A DNA stretch of 64,000 bases, taken from Prauserella endophytica (GTDB lineage Bacteria > Actinomycetota > Actinomycetes > Mycobacteriales > Pseudonocardiaceae). The position numbers were made by a program, and so were the translations under genes. Each line of letters starts with the position of its first letter. Within the stretch, counting starts at the first letter, position 1. The notes under the pieces were generated by a model, which saw only the letters and a list, made by a program, of their open reading frames with translations, searched no databases and was not told where the DNA came from. Location of the stretch: contig NZ_SWMS01000019.1 of assembly GCF_005146945.1 (NCBI RefSeq), positions 61,667-125,666 on the forward strand, written 5' to 3'. Below, one piece after another: positions 35,612 through 43,729 of the stretch.

Positions 35612-36274
35612 CCACTTGTTTCCCCAGGTCAGACCCCCAACGGTGATCACCACCGGTGGGGGTTTCGTCGTTGCTGGGAGGCGAAATGGGAGGCGTTGAT
35701 CTTGCCCTACTGTGTTCATGCCATCTGTGTTCACCACTGACGGCACCGGCGCCCTGTAACTGCAAGGTGACCAACGGCGAGCCGACCTGAGCACGCTGGA
35801 CGAGCGTGGAGTGCAGTTTCGTCGCGCCGCCGCGAACCACCCACAAGATCGCGGACAGGTCCCACTCTGTTGGATAGGAGACGTCGGCCGACTGTAAGCG
35901 AACCGCCCCGACACCACGGCCCGGGAACGCCCCGCGCGCTGCGTGGCGGCTTTGGCTAGGGGCGAACGGCCCTAGTCGTGACTCGCGGGGGCCCGCACAC
36001 TGGGGCGCGGTGCGGTAGACCGCGGGCGGAGGGGTCCATGCCGGTCGCGGGCCGATGCCATCCTTCGGGTAGCGCGGGGGTGCGCCCGATGGCCGAGCTG
36101 CGCAGCTGGACGTGGGGACTCCACGCAGCTGTGCAGCCCCGGACTCCAGTGTGGACTCGGGACACGCGAGTATCCCGAGCCGACTGGCCAGTCGGGTCAG
36201 AGGATCTGCGCACTCCATCGTTTCTCAGCACCCGGCCCACGCCGAACCACAACTGGTCGGGACGGCGGCCACTC
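35602..36274 (+). repeat. Long imperfect direct repeat, copy A, at the 3' end of tRNA-Val
   Basis: Starts at the last bases of the tRNA (GTATCGCG-ACCAC) and continues for about 670 bases. Copy B at 46690-47140 matches it closely except for scattered substitutions, a 21-base gap and an absent middle block (about 35965-36134). No gene is supported in it. The first part contains the tRNA terminator. Confidence 0.85.
35633..35666 (+). terminator. Terminator of the tRNA-Gly/Cys/Val cluster
   Basis: ACCCCCA pairs with TGGGGGT and is followed by TT and CGTC; an inner GGTGATCACC palindrome extends the structure. It lies 21 bases after tRNA-Val and is also present, less perfect, in copy B (46722-46753). 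Confidence 0.65.
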
Positions 36275-36489
36275 GGAAGTCACCGAACGCGCGTGGCGTG
36301 GGCCGGTCAGCGGCATCCTCGACGAACTGGGGCTACCGACCGATCAACTCGAGTACGCACTGTTCTTGAGCAACATCATCTTCGACCCCGCGAGATCGGC
36401 GACCTTCGCAAGGAGGCAAAGCTCTCCCCGGCCGGGATCGCAGCGCTCCTGACGGCCTGCTACCTCGGCGCGCTGCGGGGTTGGTTCCA
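36274..36489 (+). pseudogene. TetR-like C-terminal domain remnant, frameshifted
   Basis: One frame reads GPVSGILDELGLPTDQLEYA and LFLSNIIFDP, and continues in another as REIGDLRKEAKLSPAGIAAL and LTACYLGALRGWFQEE. Joined across a shift near 36388, this looks like the C-terminal ligand domain of a TetR-family regulator. The N-terminal half is missing where copy A of the direct repeat ends. Family assignment is tentative. Confidence 0.45.
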
Positions 36490-36955
36490 GGAGGAGAAAC
36501 CCGAGGGCGTTCGCGGCCCCTGGCGGCCCGGACGGAACGGGTCCCGGAGGGCGATCTGGTCGCGCGGGAGCGTCACACCGAGCGCGCGCAACCGCTCCCC
36601 GCGCGCCCGCCACCGGTGGGCCGACCGGTGAAGCGGAAAGCCGAGTGTGATCGGCGTTGTCGAAGCCCAGGCCGATGGCTTCACCGCGGATGCGTTCGAT
36701 GTCGCTAGCGGGCAGCCTTGCTCGCGGGGATATCTGCCCGCACGACGCAACGGCCCGAGCCGGGAATGAACCGGGCAGCGGGGTGGTTGTACGAGGTGGT
36801 CGTAGTTTTCAGTGTTCGTGTTTCCGCACGCTCGCGAGGAACGATGTTGCGGGCGCGCCGCTTTGCCTTCAGGGAACTGGAGCTTGCCGCGTCGAGGAAC
36901 CGGCCAGGGGCACCACACGGTGTGGGCCTCGTATCCAGCCCTGTAAGGAGCAAAA
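36490..36955. other. Cold-shock gene upstream region
   Basis: No intact gene seen. A short minus-strand frame (around 36620-36720, reading ERIRGEAIGLGFDNADH) has a protein-like look but no start or end. The last 150 bases probably carry the csp promoter and a long 5' untranslated leader, as is usual for cold-shock genes. Confidence 0.4.
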
Positions 36956-37156
36956 TTGACTCAGGGAACCGTCAAGTGGTTCAACGCGGAGAAGGGCTTC
37001 GGCTTCATCTCCCGCACCGATGGACCGGACGTCTTCGTGCACTACTCGGAGATCGACGGCTACGGCTTCCGTAGCCTGGAGGAGAACCAGCACGTGGAGT
37101 TCGAGCTGGCGCAGGGCCCCAAGGGCCCGCAAGCCACCCGCGTCCACGCCGTCTGA
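36956..37156 (+). CDS. Cold-shock protein, CspA family
   Basis: A 66-residue single-stranded nucleic-acid-binding OB fold. RNP1 KGFGFI and RNP2 VFVHY are both present, and the start [16 protein letters not shown] is typical. The start codon is TTG with AAGGAG five bases upstream. A strong terminator follows. Confidence 0.96.
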   Translation: MTQGTVKWFNAEKGFGFISRTDGPDVFVHYSEIDGYGFRSLEENQHVEFELAQGPKGPQATRVHAV

Positions 37157-37195
37157 TCCACCGGCAGATACCGTCTGCCGAGCAACGTAGCTGAA

Positions 37196-37230
37196 CCGAG
37201 GGGCCGGCACCGGAGGTGCCGGCCCCTCGG
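37196..37230 (+). terminator. Strong terminator of the cold-shock gene
   Basis: CCGAGGGGCCGGCACC and its perfect complement form a 16-base stem around GGA. No T-run. It also lies just past the stop of the leftward 78-residue gene (37235), so it may act from both sides. Confidence 0.85.
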
Positions 37231-37234
37231 TGTC

Positions 37235-37471
37235 TCACCGAAATGTGTGGGAGACGGCCCTCAGCGCCCGGCCATCGTTGCCGAGAAACTGGACCGAGGC
37301 CACATCGTCAGTGCCCTTGATCAGCTCCTCCGGTACGACTGGCGGCCTGTCACGGGATCGATCCCCCACCACGCTCGCACCCGCGGCCAAGGAATCGTGA
37401 GACCCACTCGAAGCGCTGTGGAACCTGAGTCGGGCGAACGTCCGCAAGGTTGCCGGTCGCGGGCGTGTCAT
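37235..37471 (-). CDS. Small hypothetical protein coupled to MFS permease 1
   Basis: 78 residues starting MTRPRPATLRTFARLRF and ending FLGNDGRALRAVSHTFR. The ATG overlaps the stop of the upstream permease gene (ATGA), the same coupling used elsewhere in this genome, and the stop is just before the csp terminator. No domain recognised. It could be a degraded C-terminal piece of a larger gene. Confidence 0.4.
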   Translation of the reverse strand: MTRPRPATLRTFARLRFHSASSGSHDSLAAGASVVGDRSRDRPPVVPEELIKGTDDVASVQFLGNDGRALRAVSHTFR

Positions 37472-38760
37472 TCGCCAGTACCGGCCTTCCGGTCGCCCGG
37501 GTCCACTTCGGACCGGAGCGTGAAGCTGACCAGGGCGGCCAAGAGGTACAGACCGGCGAAGGTCCAGATGATGACGGCCATGTTCGCGGTGCCGCCGAGC
37601 ATCCCGGCGATCGCGGGGCCGACGAACGCGGAGAGCCCGGCCGCGAGAGTGTAGATCGCGAGCGAGCTGCCACGGTCGGCGAGCTGGACCATCCCCGGCA
37701 TGAGCGCCGTCAGAGGAACGAAGCCCGAGAGGCCGACGCCGAAGACCATCCAGCACAGCAAGGCGACCACGAAGTTCGGCCCCACCGCCAGCGGTACGTA
37801 GTACAGCAGGAGCGCGCCCACCGCGCACATCACGCAGCCGAACCAGGTCACCGTGCGCCGCCAGCCGAAGCGGTCTCCGACGATGCCGAAGAGGAGGTTG
37901 GCGAAGATGTTCGTGGTGTAGACACAGGTGACCAGGAGCAGGTAGGACCCCTGCGAGAAGCCCACGGTCTGGGTGAAGAAGATCGGCGCGATCACGAACA
38001 GGGCGAAGTTCGGCGCGGTGTTGACCAGCCGGACGAAGGCGCCGGCGCTCACGCGCGGCTCGCGCCAGAGGATGGTGACACCACGGACGAGCTCACCGAG
38101 CGACGAGCGGCCCTCGGCGGTGTCCGGCCCCGCGTGGCGGAGGTCCCGCACCCCGGCCAGCGCGCACAGCGCACCGAGTGCGACGAGGCCCAACCCCACC
38201 CAGAACGTGCCGTACTCGCCGACCAGCGGGATCGATGCGCTCGCGGCCAGGGAGCCGAGAGTGGGCAGCCCGGCGCCGAATGCGAACCAGAACCAGCCCA
38301 CGGAGGTGCCTCGCTGGTGCGCCGGGGTGGCCGCGGTGAGCCAGACCAGGAACGCGTAGGCGAAGAACGGGTAGCCGACTCCGCGCAGGCCGTAGACGAC
38401 GGTCACGAAAAGCGCGGAGCCGCTGGGAATGGCCAAGCACAGCAGCACCGTTTCGAGCGACACCCACAACACGGCGCCGCCCAGCATGACGCGGCGTGGC
38501 CCGAGCATCGCCGAGAGGGTCCCGGCGAGCCACGATCCGATAGCGACGAAGACACCGTAGGTGCTGACGGTGGTGGCGACGTCGCCCTCGGCGAAGCCCT
38601 CTCCCACCAGGAAAGTGGAGAGGTAGTTGCTCTCTACCCCGTCGCCGATCATGAAGATCAGGACGCCGACGAAGCCCCAGACGAGCGGCCTCGGCAGGCC
38701 CAGCCGGTCGGTGAACGACGGTCGCGTGCCGGTGTCGGGGACGGGCGTGCTGGCTGACAT
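37468..38760 (-). CDS. MFS permease, polyol-type, copy 1
   Basis: A 430-residue, 12-helix transporter resembling ribitol/arabitol-type MFS permeases. It opens LGLPRPLVWGFVGVLIFMIGDGVESNYLS, with the loop motif LSAMLGPRRVM and a second half motif VGDRFGWRRTVTWFGC. It is clearly paralogous to the permease at 43730-45061. AAGGAG lies three bases before the ATG. Transcribed with the FGGY kinase and aldolase. Confidence 0.88.
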   Translation of the reverse strand: MSASTPVPDTGTRPSFTDRLGLPRPLVWGFVGVLIFMIGDGVESNYLSTFLVGEGFAEGDVATTVSTYGVFVAIGSWLAGTLSAMLGPRRVMLGGAVLWVSLETVLLCLAIPSGSALFVTVVYGLRGVGYPFFAYAFLVWLTAATPAHQRGTSVGWFWFAFGAGLPTLGSLAASASIPLVGEYGTFWVGLGLVALGALCALAGVRDLRHAGPDTAEGRSSLGELVRGVTILWREPRVSAGAFVRLVNTAPNFALFVIAPIFFTQTVGFSQGSYLLLVTCVYTTNIFANLLFGIVGDRFGWRRTVTWFGCVMCAVGALLLYYVPLAVGPNFVVALLCWMVFGVGLSGFVPLTALMPGMVQLADRGSSLAIYTLAAGLSAFVGPAIAGMLGGTANMAVIIWTFAGLYLLAALVSFTLRSEVDPGDRKAGTGE

Positions 38761-38837
38761 GATCTCCTTCTTCCGTTGAAGGACAGGGGTGATCGCCGGA
38801 GCCTGGGCACGCCGGGGTCCGGTTGTGTTCGCCGGGT

Positions 38838-40193
38838 TCAGCGCGGTGTGCGCAGGCCCACGGCCGGCGACGGTGCGAGCGCGGCCCCGGCGTCGATGCG
38901 CCGGCCGATGGCAGTGGCCGCGAGTAGTGCCGCCCCGGTGGCGGTCACTTCGGGTTCGGTGATGACGTCGACGGTCTCGCCGGTGACGAGCCGCTTGATG
39001 TCGACCCAACCCCGGGATCTCGCCCAACCGCCCGCGGCGTAGACGGGGACGGCGGAGGGCAGGTGGGCCGCGATGTCCCTGATGGCCTCGCCGCCGAGGG
39101 CGGCCAGGGCACCGAGGACCGCCGATGCGCGCGAGACCGGGTCGGCAGGCGCGTCTTTCGCGTAGCGCGGCCGGGCTCCCCCGGCCGCGCCCGGCAGGAA
39201 GGCGGTGGAGTGGACGTGCTCGTCGGGCGTCAGGGTGCCGGCGATGAGGTTCCGCAGCGCGTCACCGACCGCGGGATCCTGCGATGCCCACGCCACGTTG
39301 CGCGCGAGCTCCTCGACCCGAAGCAGAGTCAGGCCCTCGCCGCGGATCGCCGGAGCCGTGTCGATGCGCGCGCCGGCGATGGCCTCCGCCGACCGCGCTT
39401 GTGTGACGACGACTTCGGCGGTGCCCATGGAGTCCACAATGGACCCTGGACTGAGCCGGTCGACCCCCCACGAGCCGACCGGGTGATCGTGGCCTCCGGC
39501 CACCACCACGGCGCCGGGCGCGAGCACACCGGCCTCCCGCAGCCTGGCGGACCGCAGTTCACCGACCACCTGGCCCGCGCGGACCACCGGCGGCAGCAGG
39601 TCCGGCGAGCCCAGCGTGGCGGCGACCCGCCCGTCGTCCCAGGTGCGGCTCGCCGTCCGCCACGCCGCGGTTCGCGCGGCGAGCGTGTCGCTGAGGAAGT
39701 CCCGCCCGGACCACCGGCAGGAGGCGAAGTCGGTGAGGGCGAGCCACATATCGGCACGTTCGGCTCCGGGGCGCCGGCGTGCCCAGGCCCAGCCGACGAG
39801 GGTGCGCGCCGCATCGGTCGCCACCCCGATGCCGTCCGAGGGGGCGAGACCGGGCGTGATTTCCTGCAGCAACGCACCGCGGCGTGGGTCGAACCAGGCG
39901 AGTGCGTGGTCGAGCGGCTGCCGCGACCGATCCACCAGGGCACCGTCCTCACCGACACCCGCCGCGCAGACCGCCTCGGCGGCGAAGCGGGAGCCGCAGG
40001 CCTCGAGCACCAGCTCCTCGAGCACGTCGAACAGTGCCAGCACGTCGATCGAGGGGTCGTCGGAGGCGCGCGGTGTGGGCCTGCGTACCCGCGCGACGAT
40101 CCGGCCCTCGACGTCGAGAGCGACGACCTTGAGGTTCGTGCTGCCGATGTCGACGCCGAGGACGACACCAGAGCGCCGCGAGGGGGTACCCAC
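38838..40193 (-). CDS. FGGY-family carbohydrate kinase
   Basis: About 451 residues: N-terminal ATP-binding VLGVDIGSTNLKVVALD, substrate-side Asp in VAGGHDHPVGSWG, and C-terminal YAAGGWARSRGWVDIKRLV and EPEVTATGAALLAA. The family phosphorylates ketoses and polyols such as xylulose, erythritol or AI-2. The exact substrate is not readable. The GTG start has AAAGGAG ten bases upstream. It lies between the permease and the aldolase in one strand-consistent group. Confidence 0.9.
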   Translation of the reverse strand: MGTPSRRSGVVLGVDIGSTNLKVVALDVEGRIVARVRRPTPRASDDPSIDVLALFDVLEELVLEACGSRFAAEAVCAAGVGEDGALVDRSRQPLDHALAWFDPRRGALLQEITPGLAPSDGIGVATDAARTLVGWAWARRRPGAERADMWLALTDFASCRWSGRDFLSDTLAARTAAWRTASRTWDDGRVAATLGSPDLLPPVVRAGQVVGELRSARLREAGVLAPGAVVVAGGHDHPVGSWGVDRLSPGSIVDSMGTAEVVVTQARSAEAIAGARIDTAPAIRGEGLTLLRVEELARNVAWASQDPAVGDALRNLIAGTLTPDEHVHSTAFLPGAAGGARPRYAKDAPADPVSRASAVLGALAALGGEAIRDIAAHLPSAVPVYAAGGWARSRGWVDIKRLVTGETVDVITEPEVTATGAALLAATAIGRRIDAGAALAPSPAVGLRTPR

Positions 40194-40239
40194 GTTTCGC
40201 CATCTCCTTTGATCGACGTGGTGTCCGGTTCTCCGCTGG

Positions 40240-41022
40240 TCAGTCCGGAAAACTGACGCTCCGGGTGAGGGTGGCGATCTCCGAGAGCACCTTCTCCGCC
40301 ACCGGACGTTCCCGCTGCCAGATGTTGCGGCCGACGATGACGCCCCTGGCCCCGGCGCGGATGGTCTGCCCGACCGCGTCGACGGTATCCGAGGGCTCTC
40401 CGGAGAGCGGGCCGCCGGCGATGACCAGGGGCACCCGCAGCTCGTCCACGAGCCGACGGGTGCGCTCCTCACCGGGGAAGGCGATCTTGATGATGTGCGC
40501 GCCGAGGTCGTAGGCGATGCGGGCGACCTTCTCCTCCTCGACGATGACCTCCTCGGTGCGAGGCGCGCCGATGAGCACGGGCTCGAGCACAAGCGGGATG
40601 TCCCAGGCGTCGCAGGCGGTCACCACCTTGCCCACGCGCTCGCACAGCGCGGCACGCTCGGCGTTGGAGATGTTCCACGGGAACAGCATCTTGACGGCGT
40701 CGACGCCCATGCGCACGGCCTCTTCGACGGTGGTGATGAGGCGATGCGAGCCGCCGCCGTCGAGCCGCGTGTAGTCGTAGTAGGTGTCGATGGTGAGCAC
40801 GCGCGTCAGGTGCGGGTGACGTGCGAAGAACCGCTCGGTCTGCTTGACCTGGCCCGGGGTCAGCATGAAGCCCGTGACGTCGCTGTCCCCCCACGCGGCG
40901 AACGGGGCCGACGGCGTCTCCAGGCCCTCAATCCGGTTGAAGATCAGCCCGTGATCGACGGGCATGATGATCGCGACCCGGTCACTGGGCAGCGTGCGGC
41001 GCATCCGGTATTCCATGGACAT
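40240..41022 (-). CDS. Class I aldolase, DeoC/LacD-type
   Basis: A 260-residue TIM barrel. Visible: AIIMPVDHGLIF, LTIDTYYDYTRLDGGGSH, DAVKMLFPWN (candidate lysine), PLVLEPVL, AHIIKIAFPG (probable Schiff-base lysine) and VIAGGPLSGEPSDT, VIVGRNIWQRE (phosphate loops). Relatives include LsrF, YihT (sulfofructose 1-phosphate aldolase) and archaeal FBP aldolase. Probable role: cleaving the ketose phosphate made by the FGGY kinase. First gene of the leftward group; divergent from dhaK. Confidence 0.87.
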   Translation of the reverse strand: MSMEYRMRRTLPSDRVAIIMPVDHGLIFNRIEGLETPSAPFAAWGDSDVTGFMLTPGQVKQTERFFARHPHLTRVLTIDTYYDYTRLDGGGSHRLITTVEEAVRMGVDAVKMLFPWNISNAERAALCERVGKVVTACDAWDIPLVLEPVLIGAPRTEEVIVEEEKVARIAYDLGAHIIKIAFPGEERTRRLVDELRVPLVIAGGPLSGEPSDTVDAVGQTIRAGARGVIVGRNIWQRERPVAEKVLSEIATLTRSVSFPD

Positions 41023-41064
41023 CCCTGGTCCTGCTTCCTGTCTCGACCCACTACGACTGCATGT

Positions 41065-41092
41065 TGTACGTACAGTCTGTACTGTACGGACA
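41065..41092. promoter_or_regulatory. GntR-type operator between aldolase and dhaK
   Basis: Contains palindrome TGTACGTACA (41065-41074), inverted repeat GTACAGT-CTGT-ACTGTAC (41070-41087), and the cluster motif ACTGTACGGACA (41081-41092). It lies in the divergent promoter region. The same motif recurs at 42852 and twice at 46199-46228. Confidence 0.7.
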
Positions 41093-41145
41093 TTAAGCAT
41101 TAGGGTGGGTCCGGTCAAGCGGCCGACCAGAAGGAGAGCAGCGGA

Positions 41146-42141
41146 GTGCGCCGTCAGATCCTCAACTCCCCCGACGACGTCGTCAGTGAGGCACTGGAGG
41201 GGCTCGCCCTCGCTCATCCCTCGCTGATCGTCTACCGACCCGATCCCGGCATTGTGACCAGGGCGGTCCCGGCGAGGAACAAGGTCGGTCTGGTCTCCGG
41301 CGGAGGCTCGGGCCACGAACCGCTGCACGCCGGGTTCGTCGGCACGGGCATGCTCGACGTCGCCGTGCCCGGCGCGGTCTTCGCGAGCCCCACGGCGCTG
41401 CAGGTGCACGAGGGCACGGTGGCCGCCGACTCCGGCCGTGGCGTCGTGCAGATCGTCAAGAACTACACCGGCGACGTGCTGAACTTCCAGATCGCCGGTG
41501 AGCTCGCGGGCGACGACGCGGTCCGCACCGAGACCGTGCTCGTGGCCGACGACCTTGCGACCGACACCGACGAGGACGGGCCTGGCCGCCGCGGAACCGC
41601 CGCCGTGCTCGCGATCGAGAAGATCTGCGGTGCCAGCGCGGAGGCCGGAGCCGATCTCGGCACGGTCGCCGAGCTGGGGCGGCGGGTGGCGCGCAACGCG
41701 CGGACGCTGAGCCTCGCGCTCAGCGCGGGAACGCATCCCGGCGCGACCACCCCGGCGTTCTCGCTCGGCCAGGACGAGGTCGAACTCGGCGTCGGCATCC
41801 ATGGAGAGCGCGGAACCGGCCGGATCCCCTTCGCCGACGCGGACACGCTCACCGCGCGGCTCGTCGAGCCGCTCGTCACCGAACTCGGGCTGGCCAAGGG
41901 GTCCTCGGTCATCGCGATCGTCAACGGTCTGGGTGGCACGTACCCACTGGAGCTCCACGTCGCCGCACGAGCCGTACACCGAGGCCTGACCGGCCGCGGC
42001 GTCACCGTCGCGCGCTCACTCGTGGGCGGTTACGTGACCTCGCTCGACATGCACGGCCTCTCGGTGACCCTCCTGCCCGCCGACCCCGACCTCCTGCCCT
42101 GGTGGGACGCGCCCGTCCGCACACCCGCTCTGACCTGGTGA
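41146..42141 (+). CDS. dhaK: Dihydroxyacetone kinase subunit DhaK
   Basis: A 331-residue triose-binding subunit. Substrate loop GLVSGGGSGHEPLHAGFVG, and the covalent-binding His in GIHGERG. Together with the adjacent DhaL it forms a kinase for dihydroxyacetone, glyceraldehyde or erythrulose-type substrates. GTG start with AAGGAG nine bases upstream. No DhaM phosphotransfer partner is in the window, pointing to an ATP-dependent enzyme. Confidence 0.93.
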   Translation: MRRQILNSPDDVVSEALEGLALAHPSLIVYRPDPGIVTRAVPARNKVGLVSGGGSGHEPLHAGFVGTGMLDVAVPGAVFASPTALQVHEGTVAADSGRGVVQIVKNYTGDVLNFQIAGELAGDDAVRTETVLVADDLATDTDEDGPGRRGTAAVLAIEKICGASAEAGADLGTVAELGRRVARNARTLSLALSAGTHPGATTPAFSLGQDEVELGVGIHGERGTGRIPFADADTLTARLVEPLVTELGLAKGSSVIAIVNGLGGTYPLELHVAARAVHRGLTGRGVTVARSLVGGYVTSLDMHGLSVTLLPADPDLLPWWDAPVRTPALTW

Positions 42142-42151
42142 AGGAACCGCC

Positions 42152-42835
42152 ATGACCACGACCTCCGCCGACATCCAGCTCGTTCCCGACTTCGGCAGGC
42201 TCTGGGTGGACACCCTGTTCGAGACGTTCCTCGACCGCACCGGCGCACTCGGCGAGCTCGACCGCCGCGCGGGCGACGGGGACTTCGGCACCAACGTCTC
42301 CTCCGCACTCCGCCGGGCGCGGCAGAGCATCGACGTCGCACCGCCCTCGGACTACTCCGGCTGGCTCACCGCGATCTCACGGGGTTTCCTCGGCACCGGC
42401 GGCACCAGCGGGCCACTGTTCGGGATGTTCTTCCGGGACATCGCGCGCTGCGCGGCCACCGGAGAGCCCACCCTTGGCGAGTTCTCCTCGGGACTCACCG
42501 CCGGGCTCGCGACCGTCCAGCGCTACGGCAAGGCGCAGGTCGGGCACAAGACGATGGTCGACGCGCTCGCGCCGGCCGCAGGCACGCTGGAGTCGGCGGT
42601 CGCCGCCGGTGCCGCGCCCGGGACGGCACTGGAGAAGACCGCGCGAGCCGCAGTGGGCGGAGCGCGCGGCACGATCGAGCTGATCGCGAAACGCGGGCGC
42701 GCCAGCTATGTCGGCGATGTCGCGCGCGGCGTGCTGGACCCCGGCGCCGCCGCGGCGGCGATGCTGCTGCAGGCCGCCGCGCTGGCCCAGGCGGGGCCCG
42801 GCGGGCGCGTCGACACCAGCTGGATCGACGGCTGA
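42152..42835 (+). CDS. dhaL: Dihydroxyacetone kinase subunit DhaL
   Basis: A 227-residue all-helical nucleotide-binding subunit. The Mg-ATP aspartates are in RRAGDGDFGTN, the glycine-rich loop in GFLGTGGTSGPLFG, and the conserved VGHKTMVDAL region is present. It starts 10 bases after dhaK. Confidence 0.93.
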   Translation: MTTTSADIQLVPDFGRLWVDTLFETFLDRTGALGELDRRAGDGDFGTNVSSALRRARQSIDVAPPSDYSGWLTAISRGFLGTGGTSGPLFGMFFRDIARCAATGEPTLGEFSSGLTAGLATVQRYGKAQVGHKTMVDALAPAAGTLESAVAAGAAPGTALEKTARAAVGGARGTIELIAKRGRASYVGDVARGVLDPGAAAAAMLLQAAALAQAGPGGRVDTSWIDG

Positions 42836-42851
42836 GACCGCGCCCGTGCGG

Positions 42852-42872
42852 ACGGTACGGACAACCTAGAAT
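42852..42872 (+). promoter_or_regulatory. gntR promoter with autoregulatory operator
   Basis: ACGGTACGGACA (42852-42863) matches the cluster motif at 11 of 12 positions and ends three bases before a -10-like TAGAAT (42867-42872). Binding there would block the gntR promoter. Confidence 0.55.
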
Positions 42873-42911
42873 CGGCTCACCAAGCCAGCCGAGCGGAGGG
42901 AGCCATGCGTC

Positions 42912-43676
42912 GTGGCGGCATCTGACGCCATCGATCGTCAGTCGTCGACGCCCTACTACCAGCAGCTCTCGACCGCTCTCCAACGACGGCTCGCCAACGG
43001 GACCATCGCGCGGGGGGAGCGGCTACCCAGCGAGAACGAGCTGTGCATGGAGTTCGGCCTGTCGCGGGCGACCGTACGGCAAGCGCTGCAGCACCTGGAG
43101 TCACGCGGGCTCGTCACCCGCATTCCCGGGCGCGGAGTGTTCGCGAGCGAACCGGCGACCGAACGGGGCTGGGTCATCCAGGGCCCCGAGGGCTTCCTGG
43201 AGAACGCGATCGGGCACCAGAACCGGTCGGTGACGACGACCGTGCTGCGCCACGGTCCCGCCGTGCTGCCCGACTACGCCTGCCGGGCGCTGCAGGTGCC
43301 TGAGGGGACGTCGGGTTTCGAGCTGATCCGGCTGCGTTCGCTCGACGGCGTGCCCGCGCTCTACAGCGTCAACTACAGCCCGCCCGCGCTCGTGCCCGTC
43401 GTCGCCGGGGCCACCGAGGTGCTGGAGGGGCGCGCTTCGCTCAGCGAGCTGCTCGCCGACGCCGGCTACACCTTGGGTGGCGCGCACCGCGCGATCCGCG
43501 CCGTGTCCCCGTCCCCCGAGATCGCCTCGGCGCTCGGGGTGCCGGAAACCGCGCCGACCCTGCACATCCGGTCGACATCGTGGACGGCGAGCGGGCAGCG
43601 CTACGACGTCTACGACACCTGGGTGCTCAGTGACGTCATCCCGCTCGAAGTGAACGTCAACACCACACGCCACTGA
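42912..43676 (+). CDS. GntR-family regulator, HutC subfamily
   Basis: 254 residues: N-terminal winged helix (LPSENELCMEFGLSRATVRQALQHL, GLVTRIPGRGVF) and C-terminal UTRA ligand domain (GFELIRLRSLDGVPALYSVNY, DTWVLSDVIPLEV). HutC-type regulators usually bind sites with GTxTAxAC, matching the ACTGTAnnGACA motif at the three promoters of this cassette. It probably represses until a pathway phosphate or sugar is present. GTG start. Confidence 0.92.
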   Translation: MAASDAIDRQSSTPYYQQLSTALQRRLANGTIARGERLPSENELCMEFGLSRATVRQALQHLESRGLVTRIPGRGVFASEPATERGWVIQGPEGFLENAIGHQNRSVTTTVLRHGPAVLPDYACRALQVPEGTSGFELIRLRSLDGVPALYSVNYSPPALVPVVAGATEVLEGRASLSELLADAGYTLGGAHRAIRAVSPSPEIASALGVPETAPTLHIRSTSWTASGQRYDVYDTWVLSDVIPLEVNVNTTRH

Positions 43677-43684
43677 GCGATGTT

Positions 43685-43722
43685 GCGGGACCCGGGCGGA
43701 TAATGATCCACCCGGGTCCCGC
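43685..43722. terminator. Bidirectional terminator between gntR and MFS permease 2
   Basis: GCGGGACCCGGG pairs perfectly with CCCGGGTCCCGC; the loop can pair further (GGAT/ATCC). It sits between two convergent genes only 53 bases apart. Confidence 0.85.
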
Positions 43723-43729
43723 GGCCGGT

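Noticed and set aside
35602..36274. Coding frames inside the direct repeat
   Set aside because: Several frames are open but none shows a domain, and copy B has deletions that would break them.
36620..36720. Minus-strand protein-like stretch ERIRGEAIGLGFDNADH
   Set aside because: No start, stop context or family recognised; too short to call even as a remnant.
41023..41979. Apparent 5' extension of the aldolase frame over dhaK and the operator
   Set aside because: The extension is antisense to dhaK; the start at 41022 gives a normal family length.
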